A DNA stretch of 64,000 nucleotides. It comes from Chryseobacterium gleum (GTDB lineage: Bacteria; Bacteroidota; Bacteroidia; Flavobacteriales_D; Sanyastnellaceae). Made by a program: the position numbers and the translations under genes. Shown here one piece after another: positions 9,001 through 17,693 of the stretch. Each line of letters begins with the position of its first letter. The first letter of the stretch is position 1. Below the pieces are notes generated by a model that did not search any database, was not told the origin of the DNA, and worked only from the letters and a program-made list of their open reading frames with translations. The DNA lies in assembly GCA_945881835.1 (NCBI GenBank), contig CAMCVP010000001.1:1-64000 (forward strand), given 5' to 3'.

Positions 9001-9252
9001 TTTGATATTGGAAGTGCTTGGACGGGCAAGAGTCCGTATGACGACGCGAACGATTTCAATACCATTACAGTTACGCAAACGCCCATAACGGTTCAGTTAA
9101 GAAGCAACAAGGAGCCAATTATCTACGGATATGGATTCGGATTGCGCTCGAAAGTGTTAGGTTATCACATGCGCGCCGACTGGGCGTGGGGCGTAGATGA
9201 CAGCACGGTATTGCCGCGTGTATTTTACCTGTCGTTGAATCTCGATTTCTAA
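6040..9252 (+). CDS. TolB-like beta-propeller protein with degenerate peptidase-MA domain and outer-membrane barrel
   Basis: A 1070-residue exported protein. Residues 1-25 are a signal peptide (FYFLVVLSVLNAFAGQA). Residues 40-190 resemble a gluzincin (peptidase MA) domain with WFSEG at 178-182, but where HExxH is expected there is LRQQIALGL (141-149), so the zinc site is missing. About residues 300-530 hold TolB/PD40 propeller motifs (WHPNGKVLSY, KYSPDGKRVVLSG, FSSDGNTIYFSSNRG). The last 350 residues look like a surface-antigen type beta-barrel ending in YLSLNLDF with a terminal Phe. Proteins of this layout occur in Bacteroidota without a proven role. It ends exactly where the convergent M28 gene ends. 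Confidence 0.8.
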   Translation: MIRERGLPFYFLVVLSVLNAFAGQAQFYRGSNVSFGKNRVQHKPFDWSYFPGEHFEVYYYQGGQQIAERSLLYCEQEKMRLQKFYNVQLDDKIQVVCFNKQSEFRQSNLGLSDEETASIGGATNILGNKMFVYFEGTDFELRQQIALGLSRIMYLQLIYGGDWRSVVRGNNRIAIPTWFSEGVIRYAALKDDRASERAAEDWYTNARYPNIHRLTGVQAALVGQSFWSYIGNIYGENVVLGILNMTQLFRGTDGGFQYVIGRNTETVVADYQRFIQQGRDLKLVEEELENLHVKRKKFQFLEEGVVGKFKNTYLHVTPSPNQKKWAYTSHFKGEYTVYIYDTETKETTKVSRGDFKSDRIPDESTPQLAWHPNGKVLSYVTEKNGKLFWNTYQLESKKKSTKELFQIEKILSMKYSPDGKRVVLSGTLNGKTNICLLPITANVPQKLTDDNFDDIDPVFSSDGNTIYFSSNRGENLKLNNHDSIRSDDSNFHIYKLKLTDDYKSDELIQLTNANYSDKHLAVGRENKIQFIRSKALFEERCSVYRDSAISSIDTTIHYRYFNVTETLQKTNRKTLNFFIGSDQTQANWLVEELGVPFSMRVNLVNDRPIEIEGDESQPEKEKSAYTEMVWVAKKKNDTRIDTENFAFPGDKKKQQESLKQAEVLTQLTKIDIPKAKNYMVNYTTSYLQSSVDNQFASSFYQNYTGPTSISPGFSGFFKVGVSDLMEDYKLTAGVRIAASFNNSDFGLSFENLKNRWDKKASLQRQSQEISQQYATIRVQTYNLTHEWKYPFTETSAIKLTAIGRNDRMVVLSSDPYTASYKNQNEWNLGGKVEYIFDNTYIKGLNYRTGTRFKAWGEHFRQPTKWKEENSIYVVGFDFRHYQPIHRDLTFAFRLCGSSSFGDYKVVNYLGGVDNWLGQKVDNSVLVSSTQGYTFQAFAGPLRGFYVNARNGNNFLLSNSELRLPLFRYLSNKSIKSDFADNFQVVGFFDIGSAWTGKSPYDDANDFNTITVTQTPITVQLRSNKEPIIYGYGFGLRSKVLGYHMRADWAWGVDDSTVLPRVFYLSLNLDF

Positions 9253-10278
9253 TTACTTCAGATTCCACACGGTGTATGCCAACGTGTGTCCAACAGCTTT
9301 CAAAGTAGGTTTACTAATCACGCTCATGTTATCTGAATGCGTATGATGTGAACTGCCGAATTCGAATTGCGTGCCCATGTAATTTGGACGCATATCTACA
9401 ATGTCTAACGAAGGAACATTCGCTTGAATCATAAATAAGTGGTCATCAACAATCCCCGCAGTTTCTTCGTTTTGAAAATATTCTCCGTAACCCAGTTTCG
9501 CAGCATTTCCCCAAATACGATTCACCGCATTTCCTGCCGATTGCATGGAATATCCTTCCTTGTTGAATCTAGCACCCTCTGCACCAACCATATCAAGAAG
9601 CACTGCATACCTCATTGTGCGTTGTGGCTTTTGTTTTGCCCACAATTGTGAACCAAGGCACCACGTGTAAGCATCGTTTTCACCGTCAGGAGCCCATTCG
9701 GGTTTTCCGCCGTCTTCACTGTCGAAGAGAATGAAATCGATACCAATGTCTTCAGGCAAATCTTTTGAAATACGCGCCAACTCAAGTAAAACACCAACAC
9801 CACTTGCGCCGTCATTCGCGCCATCTATGGGTTGTTTGTGCTTGCTAGCATCGGGATCTTTATCGCCGTAGGGTCTGCTGTCCCAGTGGGCCGCTAGTAC
9901 AATGCGTTTCGTTGCACCCGAATGAACGGAAGCAATAATGTTGCGCACAGGTGTCGTACCACCTTCCCAATTGGGCATAGATCCAACTTGCTCTTTAACC
10001 GTGCAATTGTAACTCTTGAATTTTTCAATGAGCCAATTTCCACATGCCGCATGATTTGCATTTCCTGGAACACGCGGACCAAATGCAACTTGTTTTTGAA
10101 TGAAGGCATAACAACTATCGGTCATGAAATCTGCAGGTTCCAAGATGGCTCCACTTTCGGTTGTGTTGTTTTCAGCACTCTTCGTTTTATTGAAATATTT
10201 TTCCAATGTCACGAACAGGAAGCTGCCCACAAACAAAACAATTAGTACAATGGCAATGATCTTTTTATTATTTCTCAT
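9253..10278 (-). CDS. M28-family zinc hydrolase, glutaminyl cyclase-like
   Basis: A 341-residue protein with an N-terminal membrane anchor or uncleaved signal (residues 6-24) and an M28 peptidase domain. Motifs are AAHWDSRPYGDKD (129-141), GANDGASGVG (153-162) with D156, FDSEDGG (185-191), LLDMVGAEG and the late HTHSDN. The HWDSRP form is typical of glutaminyl-peptide cyclotransferases, which convert N-terminal Gln to pyroglutamate, an abundant modification of exported proteins in this phylum. An aminopeptidase role cannot be excluded. Its start overlaps the end of cysS by 11 bases. Confidence 0.87.
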   Translation of the reverse strand: MRNNKKIIAIVLIVLFVGSFLFVTLEKYFNKTKSAENNTTESGAILEPADFMTDSCYAFIQKQVAFGPRVPGNANHAACGNWLIEKFKSYNCTVKEQVGSMPNWEGGTTPVRNIIASVHSGATKRIVLAAHWDSRPYGDKDPDASKHKQPIDGANDGASGVGVLLELARISKDLPEDIGIDFILFDSEDGGKPEWAPDGENDAYTWCLGSQLWAKQKPQRTMRYAVLLDMVGAEGARFNKEGYSMQSAGNAVNRIWGNAAKLGYGEYFQNEETAGIVDDHLFMIQANVPSLDIVDMRPNYMGTQFEFGSSHHTHSDNMSVISKPTLKAVGHTLAYTVWNLK

Positions 10279-11734
10279 GGGTCCAGGTTGTTCCTTCTTT
10301 TGAATCTTGAAGTTGAATGTTAATGGCTTTTAATTCGTCGCGAATTAAATCAGATGTTGCGAAATCTTTCTTTCCCTTTGCTTCAGCGCGCAGGCGAATG
10401 ATTACTTGCATAAGGTCATTCGAAATATCATTCGAAGCACCGCTCACTTCAACTTGCAAACCAAGTACTTCAAACACGAATCCTTTTACCAACTTTTGCA
10501 AGCGGTCAATATCTGTTTGCGTAAGTTGAATTTTATTATCTACGCACGAGTTAATCACCTTCACTGCTTCGAACAAATGCGAGATAAGAATTGGTGTATT
10601 GAAATCGTCGCTCATGGCTTCGAAACAATTCTTTTCCAACCCGGCAATATCATAGTTGCTCGAATCGGTTGCAGTTAACGTATCTACTTTTTCTACGGCG
10701 ATCATTAATCTTTCAAATCCTTTTTCCGCCGCCTTCAATGCCTCATTGCTGAAATCTAATGTGCTTCTGTAATGCGCTTGCTGCATGAAGAAACGTACCA
10801 CCATCGGAGAAAATCCTTTTTCTAAAAGAGTATGTGTTCCAGAAAATAATTCATGTGGAAGGAAGGAATTTCCTAAAGACTTCGACATCTTCTGTCCGTT
10901 TACAGTTAGCATGTTTGCATGCATCCAATAACGAACAGGAGCCTTTCCGCAGCATGCAGAATTTTGTGCAACTTCCGATTCGTGGTGCGGGAATTTCAAA
11001 TCCATTCCACCACCGTGAATGTCGAATTCTTCACCCAAATATTTCGTACTCATTGCAGAACACTCCAAATGCCATCCCGGGAATCCTTCACCCCAAGGTG
11101 AAGACCAACGCATAATGTGCTCTGGTGATGCAGCCTTCCACAACGCGAAATCGGCGAAGAAACGCTTCTCTTCTTGTCCGTCTAACTCACGTGTGTTTTC
11201 AAGTAATTCGTCAACGTTCCTTCCGCTTAATTCACCGTAAGGAAAAACGTCTTTGTATTTTTTTACGTCGAAGTAAACACTTCCATTTACTTCGTATGCG
11301 TATCCATTTTTAATGATCTCTTCAATCATGGCAATCTGTTCCATGATGTGTCCGGTAGCGCTTGGTTCAATGCTCGGCGGATGGTTATTGAACGAGCGCA
11401 TCATATCGTGGAAATACGTAGTGTATTTCTGCACAATTTCCATGGGTTCAACTTGTTCCAATTTTGCTTGCGCGCCAATGCGATCAACTCCTTCGTCGAA
11501 CTCGGTGGTAATATGTCCAACGTCTGTTATGTTTCGCACATAACGAACTTTGTATCCGAGAAAAGTGAGGTAGCGATAAACGGTGTCGAAAGTGACGAAC
11601 GTTCTACAATTTCCCAAGTGTGCATAATTGTAAACAGTAGGACCACACACATACATTCCAACGAATTGTTTGTGAAGGGGAGTGAACTTTTCTTTCGTTC
11701 GCGTAAGACTATTGTAAATGAACAAATCAACCAT
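10268..11734 (-). CDS. cysS: Cysteine--tRNA ligase
   Basis: A 488-residue class I aminoacyl-tRNA synthetase. The zinc Cys C30 lies in MYVCGPTVYNYAHLGN, where HLGN stands for the HIGH motif. GWHLECSAMS supplies further zinc ligands, and GQKMSKSLGN is the KMSKS loop. The C-terminal DALR-type helical region is present. The ATG at 11734 was chosen; an in-frame TTG at 11755 would reach into the preceding terminator. The M28 gene overlaps its end. Confidence 0.97.
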   Translation of the reverse strand: MVDLFIYNSLTRTKEKFTPLHKQFVGMYVCGPTVYNYAHLGNCRTFVTFDTVYRYLTFLGYKVRYVRNITDVGHITTEFDEGVDRIGAQAKLEQVEPMEIVQKYTTYFHDMMRSFNNHPPSIEPSATGHIMEQIAMIEEIIKNGYAYEVNGSVYFDVKKYKDVFPYGELSGRNVDELLENTRELDGQEEKRFFADFALWKAASPEHIMRWSSPWGEGFPGWHLECSAMSTKYLGEEFDIHGGGMDLKFPHHESEVAQNSACCGKAPVRYWMHANMLTVNGQKMSKSLGNSFLPHELFSGTHTLLEKGFSPMVVRFFMQQAHYRSTLDFSNEALKAAEKGFERLMIAVEKVDTLTATDSSNYDIAGLEKNCFEAMSDDFNTPILISHLFEAVKVINSCVDNKIQLTQTDIDRLQKLVKGFVFEVLGLQVEVSGASNDISNDLMQVIIRLRAEAKGKKDFATSDLIRDELKAINIQLQDSKEGTTWTHEK

Positions 11735-11757
11735 ACTGCAAAGAAACGAAGACAAAT

Positions 11758-11786
11758 AAAAAAAGCCTCATTCATTGAGGCTTTTT
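11758..11786 (-). terminator. Terminator after the threonine dehydrogenase gene
   Basis: An 11-bp perfect stem (AAAAAGCCTCA, 11760-11770, with 11776-11786) has a 5-base loop. On the minus strand it is followed by a run of seven Ts. It lies between tdh and cysS, so cysS needs its own promoter. Confidence 0.85.
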
Positions 11787-11805
11787 ATGAGGCTATTGCT
11801 TTCGG

Positions 11806-12759
11806 TTAAGAAACTTTTTTCGCTATTTCTTCCAACATGGTTGAAACCAAGCGAGGCATTGGGTATTCAATCTCCCAACCCCAATCGTTCTTCGCTGAAG
11901 AATCGTCTATGCTGTTCGGCCATGAATCGGCTAATCCTTGACGAAAATCGGATGCGTAGCTTATTTCAAAACCAGGTAAATGTTTTTGAATTTCTTCAGC
12001 CAATTGTTTTGGTGTGAAGCTTATTCCCGCAAGGTTGTACGAACTGCGGATTTTAATTTTCTCGGCATCCGATTCCATGAGTTGAATGGTAGCGCGAATG
12101 GCGTCTTCCATCATCATCATCGGTAGTTCGGTGTTTTCCGAAAGGAAAGAAGTGTATTTGTTTTCCTTCAACGCAGAATAAAAAATATCTACCGCGTAGT
12201 CCGTTGTTCCTCCGCCTGGAGCAGAGCGGTGTCCAATAAGACCAGGGTAACGCAGACTTCTAACATCTACGCCATACTTCATGAAATAATATTCGCACCA
12301 TCTTTCACCAGCTAACTTCGAAATTCCGTAAACCGAAGTCGGTTCCATGATTGTAGTTTGCGCGGTTTGATCGGCCGGAGTAGTTGGTCCGAAAGCCGCA
12401 ATGGAACTTGGCCAAAACAAACGGAACTTAAATTCTTTCGCAAGCTCAAGAATGTTTAGGAGTCCTTCCATGTTTAGCTTCCAAGCATACATCGGATTTT
12501 TTTCTCCAGTAGCGCTCAATAAAGCAGCCAACTGATAAACTTCTGTAACCGCATGTTCTTGCACGCAAGCGCGCAAAGCGTCGGCGTCTAATACATTCAA
12601 TTGAACATAAGGTCCATCTTCCGAAGAAACACTTTCAGCAGGCTGAATGTCGGCGCCAATCACATTGTTTTGTCCCAACTTCGTACGAAGGGCCATCACA
12701 AGCTCAATACCTATTTGTCCTCTGCAACCGATAACCAATGCTTTTCTATTCGTGCTCAT
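11806..12759 (-). CDS. tdh: SDR-type L-threonine 3-dehydrogenase
   Basis: A 317-residue NAD-dependent enzyme of the extended short-chain dehydrogenase family, unrelated to the zinc MDR-type Tdh of E. coli. It oxidises threonine to 2-amino-3-oxobutyrate. The Rossmann glycine motif GCRGQIG is at residues 11-17, FWPSSIAAFGP at 115-125, and the catalytic YxxxK at Y144/K148 (VYGISK), followed by RYPGLIGH. This matches the flavobacterial and trypanosomal Tdh group. It is transcribed divergently from queA, with almost touching -7 boxes. Confidence 0.9.
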   Translation of the reverse strand: MSTNRKALVIGCRGQIGIELVMALRTKLGQNNVIGADIQPAESVSSEDGPYVQLNVLDADALRACVQEHAVTEVYQLAALLSATGEKNPMYAWKLNMEGLLNILELAKEFKFRLFWPSSIAAFGPTTPADQTAQTTIMEPTSVYGISKLAGERWCEYYFMKYGVDVRSLRYPGLIGHRSAPGGGTTDYAVDIFYSALKENKYTSFLSENTELPMMMMEDAIRATIQLMESDAEKIKIRSSYNLAGISFTPKQLAEEIQKHLPGFEISYASDFRQGLADSWPNSIDDSSAKNDWGWEIEYPMPRLVSTMLEEIAKKVS

Positions 12760-12775
12760 ATTTAAAAAATGTTTT

Positions 12776-12793
12776 CAAAAATAGGTATTTTCG
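12776..12793. promoter_or_regulatory. Back-to-back divergent promoter (tdh / queA)
   Basis: On the minus strand TATTTTTG (12783-12776) is an exact TAnnTTTG box for tdh, with TTG 18 bases upstream. On the plus strand TATTTTCG (12786-12793) is a one-mismatch box for queA. Only two bases separate them, and together they form a near-perfect palindrome. Confidence 0.5.
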
Positions 12794-12797
12794 CGCC

Positions 12798-13994
12798 ATG
12801 GCAATTCCTCAAATTGAAATTGAAGATTTCAATTATTCACTTCCCGAAGAACGTATTCGTGTCATCCCGTTGGAAGACCGAGCTGCTGCTAAATTGTTGG
12901 TCTATGAAAACGGAGAAATAACGGACACCGTTTTTTCGAATTTACCCAACGTTCTTCAGCAAGGAGATTTGCTCGTATTCAACAATTCGAAAGTCATTCC
13001 GGCACGCATTATTTTTCAAAAAGAGTCGGGTGCCTTCATAGAAATCATGTGCCTCGCACCCTTCGGAATCTCATACACCGAAGCCTTTTCGGCACATGAT
13101 AGCGTTTCCTTCACCGCATACATCGGAAATTCAAAACGATGGAAAGAAGGAAAATTAGAATTGAAAATCAATGGGAACAATGCCACCGAAAGCGTCTTCA
13201 TCGAAAGAAAAGGTATTGAGAAAGATGCCTTCATCGTAGAATTCAGCTGGAACTTCAACGCCGTCTTCTCTGAAGTCATAGAGGCCATCGGACAAGTCCC
13301 GCTGCCACCGTACTTCCAACGCAAGCCAGTGGCCAACGATGTTGGCAGATATCAGACCGTCTTCGCCAAAACCGAAGGCTCCGTTGCCGCGCCCACCGCC
13401 GGTCTGCATTACACCGAAGGTGTTCTTTCAGCCTTGAAAGAAAACGGCGTGAATCAAACACAAGTGTGTCTGCACGTCGGAGCAGGTACCTTCAAACCCG
13501 TGAGTTCCGAACGCATCGAAGACCATGAAATGCACGCTGAATTTTTAGAGGTCACCAAAGCATGCATTCATTCAATCCTAAATTGTAAAGGAAGAATCAT
13601 TGCCGCAGGCACCACTTCCATGAGAACCTTAGAGAGTTTGTATTGGCTAGGTGTTCGTGTTCTAGAGGGCAAAGAAGCGCATGGGATCGATCAGTGGGAA
13701 CCTTACTTCGCTGCATCGACTTATTCGAAAGAAGAGGCCTTAACGGCGCTCTTGAATTATCTCGATTCTATCAACAGAGATACTATTTGCGCTACATCAA
13801 GCATTTGCATTGCGCCTGGATATTCATTCAAAATTTGCTCGGGTCTGCAAACAAATTACCATCAGCCTAAAAGCACTTTGTTGCTGCTGATTGCAGCAAC
13901 TGTTGGTGAGGAGTGGAAGCGCATATATAACCACGCTTTAGAACAAGATTATATGTTCTTGAGTTACGGCGATACCATGTTACTCTGGTTCTAG
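12798..13994 (+). CDS. queA: S-adenosylmethionine:tRNA ribosyltransferase-isomerase family protein (QueA-like)
   Basis: A 398-residue protein of the QueA family, which transfers the ribosyl part of SAM to preQ1-tRNA to make epoxyqueuosine. Family motifs seen: VFNNSKVIPARI, the segment FAKTEGSVAAPTAGLHYTE, CLHVGAGTFKPV and HEMHAEF. It is about 50 residues longer than the E. coli enzyme and belongs to the longer Bacteroidota variant, so a somewhat different role is possible. The ATG at 12798 is 4 bases after the promoter box; an upstream in-frame ATG would lie within tdh. Confidence 0.88.
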   Translation: MAIPQIEIEDFNYSLPEERIRVIPLEDRAAAKLLVYENGEITDTVFSNLPNVLQQGDLLVFNNSKVIPARIIFQKESGAFIEIMCLAPFGISYTEAFSAHDSVSFTAYIGNSKRWKEGKLELKINGNNATESVFIERKGIEKDAFIVEFSWNFNAVFSEVIEAIGQVPLPPYFQRKPVANDVGRYQTVFAKTEGSVAAPTAGLHYTEGVLSALKENGVNQTQVCLHVGAGTFKPVSSERIEDHEMHAEFLEVTKACIHSILNCKGRIIAAGTTSMRTLESLYWLGVRVLEGKEAHGIDQWEPYFAASTYSKEEALTALLNYLDSINRDTICATSSICIAPGYSFKICSGLQTNYHQPKSTLLLLIAATVGEEWKRIYNHALEQDYMFLSYGDTMLLWF

Positions 13995-14000
13995 CAAATG

Positions 14001-14026
14001 AAAAAGGATGCCGAAGCATCCTTTTC
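14001..14026. terminator. Bidirectional terminator between queA and ppiD
   Basis: A perfect 10-bp stem (14002-14011 with 14016-14025) with loop CGAA is flanked by As on the left and Ts on the right. It can serve both convergent genes; the T run is better on the minus strand. Confidence 0.75.
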
Positions 14027-14046
14027 AATTATCGCGATTTTAAAAA

Positions 14047-16125
14047 TCAATCTTCTGGGAAGAAACGGTAGTCTTCAATTTCAGCTGCTTCACGAAGTGA
14101 ATTAAACAACGTCATTGGAGCGCTAGCCTTTTGACCACGCATTTTATCTTTTCTGAATGAAACGTAGTTGTCAGGGCTTTCAACACGTGTTACATCTGCA
14201 GCACGTTGAATCACATAAACACCACCTTTTCCTTTGATAGGAGCAGAGATGTTACCTGTTGGCAAACCGAAGGCAGCACCAATGACAGCACTTTCAGTCT
14301 CTTGAACACCGCTTGCAGGAATGTTACGCATAGCCATTGAAAGAGATTCGAAAGTCATTACTTGACTTGAAACTTTACCAGCGATTTCTTCCATTGAACT
14401 TCCAGTCATCATAGCCATGTACTTTTCAGCTTTCTTTTCTTTAATCACTTCTTGCTTTACGCGATCGTATACATTACGCAAAGAAGGAACTCCTTTTTCT
14501 TTGATTTCCATTAAGCAAACCACAACGATTCCATCATCAACAGAGATAGGCTGTGAAATAGCTCCTTCTTCTGTTTCAGGATTGTATGTCCAGCTAATAA
14601 TCTCCGATGCATTCTGAACACCGCTAATAGCAGTTGCTTCCGGACGAACGTTTGGAGAGAAAATAAGGCTGCCATAACTTTCAACGGCACCGGCTCTGAA
14701 GCTTACGCTGTCGCCATGGTTCTGAATGAAGTCAACAGCCTTTTGGTAAGTCTCTTTCTTAGTTGCGGCGCTTGGTACAATAGGTCTTTCTATTTGAGCG
14801 TAATAAGTGACTGGTTTAGCAGCACCTTTCTTTGTTACTTCAATCAAGTGCGTTCCGAATTGTGTTTCTACAATTTGAAGATCACCTACTTTTCCGTTGA
14901 AACAAGCCGCATCGAATTCAGCAACCATTGCGCCTCTTGAGAACATTCCTAAGTCACCACCTTTAACAGCAGAGCCTGGGTCAGTGCTGTACTTCGTTGC
15001 TAACTCTGCGAATTTACCTTTCTTAGAAGTAATCAACTGCTTTAATGAATCGCATTTTGCTTTTCCTGCAGCACCTTTCTCTTTGAAAAGAATGTGACGT
15101 GCCTGAACTGAATCAATTTCAGTTCCGCGAGAAGTTAATTTAACTACGCGAGCAATTCCACCAGAAACGAATGGCCCCAATACGCGACCGATGCTGTCGG
15201 AAGCTAATTGCGAGTTGAATGGCTCTGGGAATGATCCAGCAGCATATTTTACTTTAGCGTTTGCTGGATTTCCACCATTGATTGCTGCAAACAATGAATC
15301 GTCTTTTGCGGTTTTAGACGCTTTGAGCGAAGCAGCCAATGCTTGAAGACTTTCGATAGTAGCAGCGCTGTCGCCGGCACTTGTAATCAATGGAATACGA
15401 ACGTAAGCAATCGTGCGGCTTCTTTCTTGTTTGAAGTCACGGTCGTTTTTGTGCTCGTTGTAATAGCTTTCAATGTCCTCATTCGAGAATGAAATTTCAC
15501 TCTCCATAATTTGAGCGTATGGCTTCACAACATAAACAATAGCGGCTTTGTCGTTCGACTGATGGAACAAACTCTTCGCATCAAGAGAATTCACGTAAGC
15601 ACCAGCACCGACCAACGCGTCATACTTTTCTTTCAAGCGCTTTTCAATAACCAATCTTCTGTATCCATTGAATAGGTTAGGCTTTTCTGTTTCCATTTTC
15701 TTGAAGCTCTCGCGCATTTGCTCTTTGAATGGCAAAGAATCTTGTCCTTGGTAGAACGTGCTCTTCACGTAAGAGCTCAAATATTTTCCGAAAAGAATTT
15801 CATCCAACTCTTCGTCTGTTACCATTAAGCCAAGGCTTTGGTATTCCGGTTGAAGAAGTGTGTTTTCAATAAGATTGGTCCATACATCGTTTTCCAAACC
15901 GTGGGTTTGGCTGTTGTTGTAACTGAACAATTCCGATTGCTCTTGCAGCATTGTTCTCCATTGGTCTTGCTTAACGGTCTCGCCGTTAATAACACCAACT
16001 TTGTCTGATGGACCGCCGAACATTGCCATTATAGCGTCATACGGAATTAAGAAGCCGACAATACCAATGCCGACTAGGGCTAGTACTAGCCATCCTTGTT
16101 TACGAAGGGTTGAAATCATTGCCAT
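14047..16125 (-). CDS. PpiD/SurA-like periplasmic peptidyl-prolyl isomerase
   Basis: A 692-residue foldase anchored by one N-terminal helix (residues 11-35), with the rest in the periplasm. The N-terminal SurA_N-type helical region (about 35-240) surrounds a parvulin (PPIC) domain at about residues 340-440, recognised by ARHILFKEKG, FAELATKYSTDPGSAVKGGD and LGMFSRGAMV. A second, poorly conserved rotamase-like segment follows. It probably helps envelope proteins fold as they leave Sec. It is the last gene of the minus-strand block and is separated from the CBS gene by 76 bases. Confidence 0.9.
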   Translation of the reverse strand: MAMISTLRKQGWLVLALVGIGIVGFLIPYDAIMAMFGGPSDKVGVINGETVKQDQWRTMLQEQSELFSYNNSQTHGLENDVWTNLIENTLLQPEYQSLGLMVTDEELDEILFGKYLSSYVKSTFYQGQDSLPFKEQMRESFKKMETEKPNLFNGYRRLVIEKRLKEKYDALVGAGAYVNSLDAKSLFHQSNDKAAIVYVVKPYAQIMESEISFSNEDIESYYNEHKNDRDFKQERSRTIAYVRIPLITSAGDSAATIESLQALAASLKASKTAKDDSLFAAINGGNPANAKVKYAAGSFPEPFNSQLASDSIGRVLGPFVSGGIARVVKLTSRGTEIDSVQARHILFKEKGAAGKAKCDSLKQLITSKKGKFAELATKYSTDPGSAVKGGDLGMFSRGAMVAEFDAACFNGKVGDLQIVETQFGTHLIEVTKKGAAKPVTYYAQIERPIVPSAATKKETYQKAVDFIQNHGDSVSFRAGAVESYGSLIFSPNVRPEATAISGVQNASEIISWTYNPETEEGAISQPISVDDGIVVVCLMEIKEKGVPSLRNVYDRVKQEVIKEKKAEKYMAMMTGSSMEEIAGKVSSQVMTFESLSMAMRNIPASGVQETESAVIGAAFGLPTGNISAPIKGKGGVYVIQRAADVTRVESPDNYVSFRKDKMRGQKASAPMTLFNSLREAAEIEDYRFFPED

Positions 16126-16201
16126 AGTTATGGACTATAAAAATTAGGAGTGCGAATATCGGGAATTTGAGCGAAAATTCCTTGTTTTTTTTTAGTAACA
16201 C

Positions 16202-17506
16202 TTAGCTATTTGTCAATTCTTCAATATTTTGAAGCTGAACAAGCTTTATTTGTCGTTCGTTAACGGCAAGAATTGTGAATCTGTAGCGCTCAATGATGAA
16301 TTCTTGATTTACTTCCGGGAAGTCTTGGTGGAAGTTCAGAATGAGTCCGCCGAGGGTATCGTACTGCTCTTCATCTTCAGGAAGTTCAAGTTTATATTTT
16401 TCATTGATGTAATGAACATCAAGTCTTCCGGAAAACTCGTACCAACCTTTTTTAATTTCACGCTCTACATTGTCAATGGTGTCGTGTTCGTCTTCGATTT
16501 CACCGAAAATTTCTTCAATAATATCTTCAAATGTTATGAGTCCACTGGTTCCTCCAAATTCATCCACAACCGCAGCTACGCTTTTCTTTTGACTGCGGAA
16601 AATTTTCAAGATTTCGTTGGCCGCCATAGGTTCGGGAACAATGGCAATAGGACGGAGAATTTCTTTAATTTCTTTTGGGTTCTTGAAGAAGTCACTGAAG
16701 TGAACGTATCCAATGAGTTGGTCAATGTTTTCGCGGTAGACGATAATTTTCGAAAGTTTTGTTTCAATGAAAAGGTCTTTTGCTTTCGAAATGCTTTCAT
16801 CAATATCAATGGCAACAATTTCATTCCGAGGTAGCATGCAGTCGCGTGCTTTTAACAAAGAAAAATCAAGTGCGTTTTGAAAGAACTGAATTTCCAAATC
16901 CAACTCTTTTTGCTGAGAATTGGCACCTGTAAATCCTTCCAAGTAATGATTCAAATCGGTTCTTCCAAAAACAATATCTTGTTCTTTCGGAGAATTTCGA
17001 AACAAGACCGAAAGGATCCATTCACTTACTTTCGTCACGCTGTAGGCAAACACAAAAAGCACGGCATACCAGACAACAATAAGCGGAGAGAGACGCAAAA
17101 GCCATTTGTTGGGTTGTGAGGAAAGAAGCGCTTTTGGAATGAATTCACCAAAAATTAAAACAACCAATGTTGAAACGATGGTCTGAAGGATAAGCACTCC
17201 ATATGATCCAATGGTTTCATCAAGAGATGGGAAATTTGCCTCTATTATTTCGGTAAGCACGTCTCCAAAGGCAATTCCATAAATAACCAATGAAATGTTA
17301 TTTCCAACCAGAAGCATAGCCAAGAACAACTTTGGTTTTCCAACCAAAGATGATAAAATAGATGCTCCGAAAACACCTTGTTTTTTATCGAGTTCTATTT
17401 TTAGTTTGTTGGAAGTTAGAAATGCAATTTCAACTCCTGAATAGAACGCACACCCGAGCAGTGTGCCGAGAATGGTAAGTACTTGTGAAGCTTCTAAATT
17501 ACCCAT
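16202..17506 (-). CDS. CNNM/CorC-type membrane protein with CBS domains (hemolysin family)
   Basis: A 434-residue inner-membrane protein. The N-terminal DUF21/CNNM transmembrane domain covers about residues 1-190 with four hydrophobic segments. A CBS pair follows at about 215-335 (with MLPRNEIVAIDID and VVDEFGGTSGLITFEDIIEEIFGEI) and then a CorC_HlyC transporter-associated domain. Relatives act in magnesium or other ion export, and GldE of gliding bacteria belongs to the same superfamily; this sequence alone does not show it is GldE. Its start overlaps the small membrane gene by 8 bases. Confidence 0.88.
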   Translation of the reverse strand: MGNLEASQVLTILGTLLGCAFYSGVEIAFLTSNKLKIELDKKQGVFGASILSSLVGKPKLFLAMLLVGNNISLVIYGIAFGDVLTEIIEANFPSLDETIGSYGVLILQTIVSTLVVLIFGEFIPKALLSSQPNKWLLRLSPLIVVWYAVLFVFAYSVTKVSEWILSVLFRNSPKEQDIVFGRTDLNHYLEGFTGANSQQKELDLEIQFFQNALDFSLLKARDCMLPRNEIVAIDIDESISKAKDLFIETKLSKIIVYRENIDQLIGYVHFSDFFKNPKEIKEILRPIAIVPEPMAANEILKIFRSQKKSVAAVVDEFGGTSGLITFEDIIEEIFGEIEDEHDTIDNVEREIKKGWYEFSGRLDVHYINEKYKLELPEDEEQYDTLGGLILNFHQDFPEVNQEFIIERYRFTILAVNERQIKLVQLQNIEELTNS

Positions 17507-17693
17507 TGTTTTTATTCATTCTTCTATACATTCCAAAACGGAAAAGAAACCACATTAGGGCTATTCCAGGAATAAATAAATTCTCTGACCCTTTGTCCCA
17601 ACCTTGCAAAGATATCATGTACAATGCATAGCCGAGCGAGGCTACAACGACTATTGCCCAAGCAATAAGTACAATTCTATTCAAATTATTCAT
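17499..17693 (-). CDS. Small two-helix membrane protein
   Basis: A 64-residue protein of unknown function with two hydrophobic stretches (about 6-25 and 38-53), ending in a basic segment (RMNKNNG). The ATG at 17693 gives a compact membrane protein; a longer in-frame version reads through lptC and is less likely. It overlaps lptC by 8 bases at one side and the CBS gene by 8 at the other, which supports a real coupled gene. Confidence 0.65.
   Translation of the reverse strand: MNNLNRIVLIAWAIVVVASLGYALYMISLQGWDKGSENLFIPGIALMWFLFRFGMYRRMNKNNG

Noticed and set aside
16162-16181. Hairpin GGAATTT/AAATTCC followed by a T run on the plus strand
   Set aside because: Both flanking genes are on the minus strand, where the T run becomes a preceding A run; no plus-strand transcript is evident for it to terminate.
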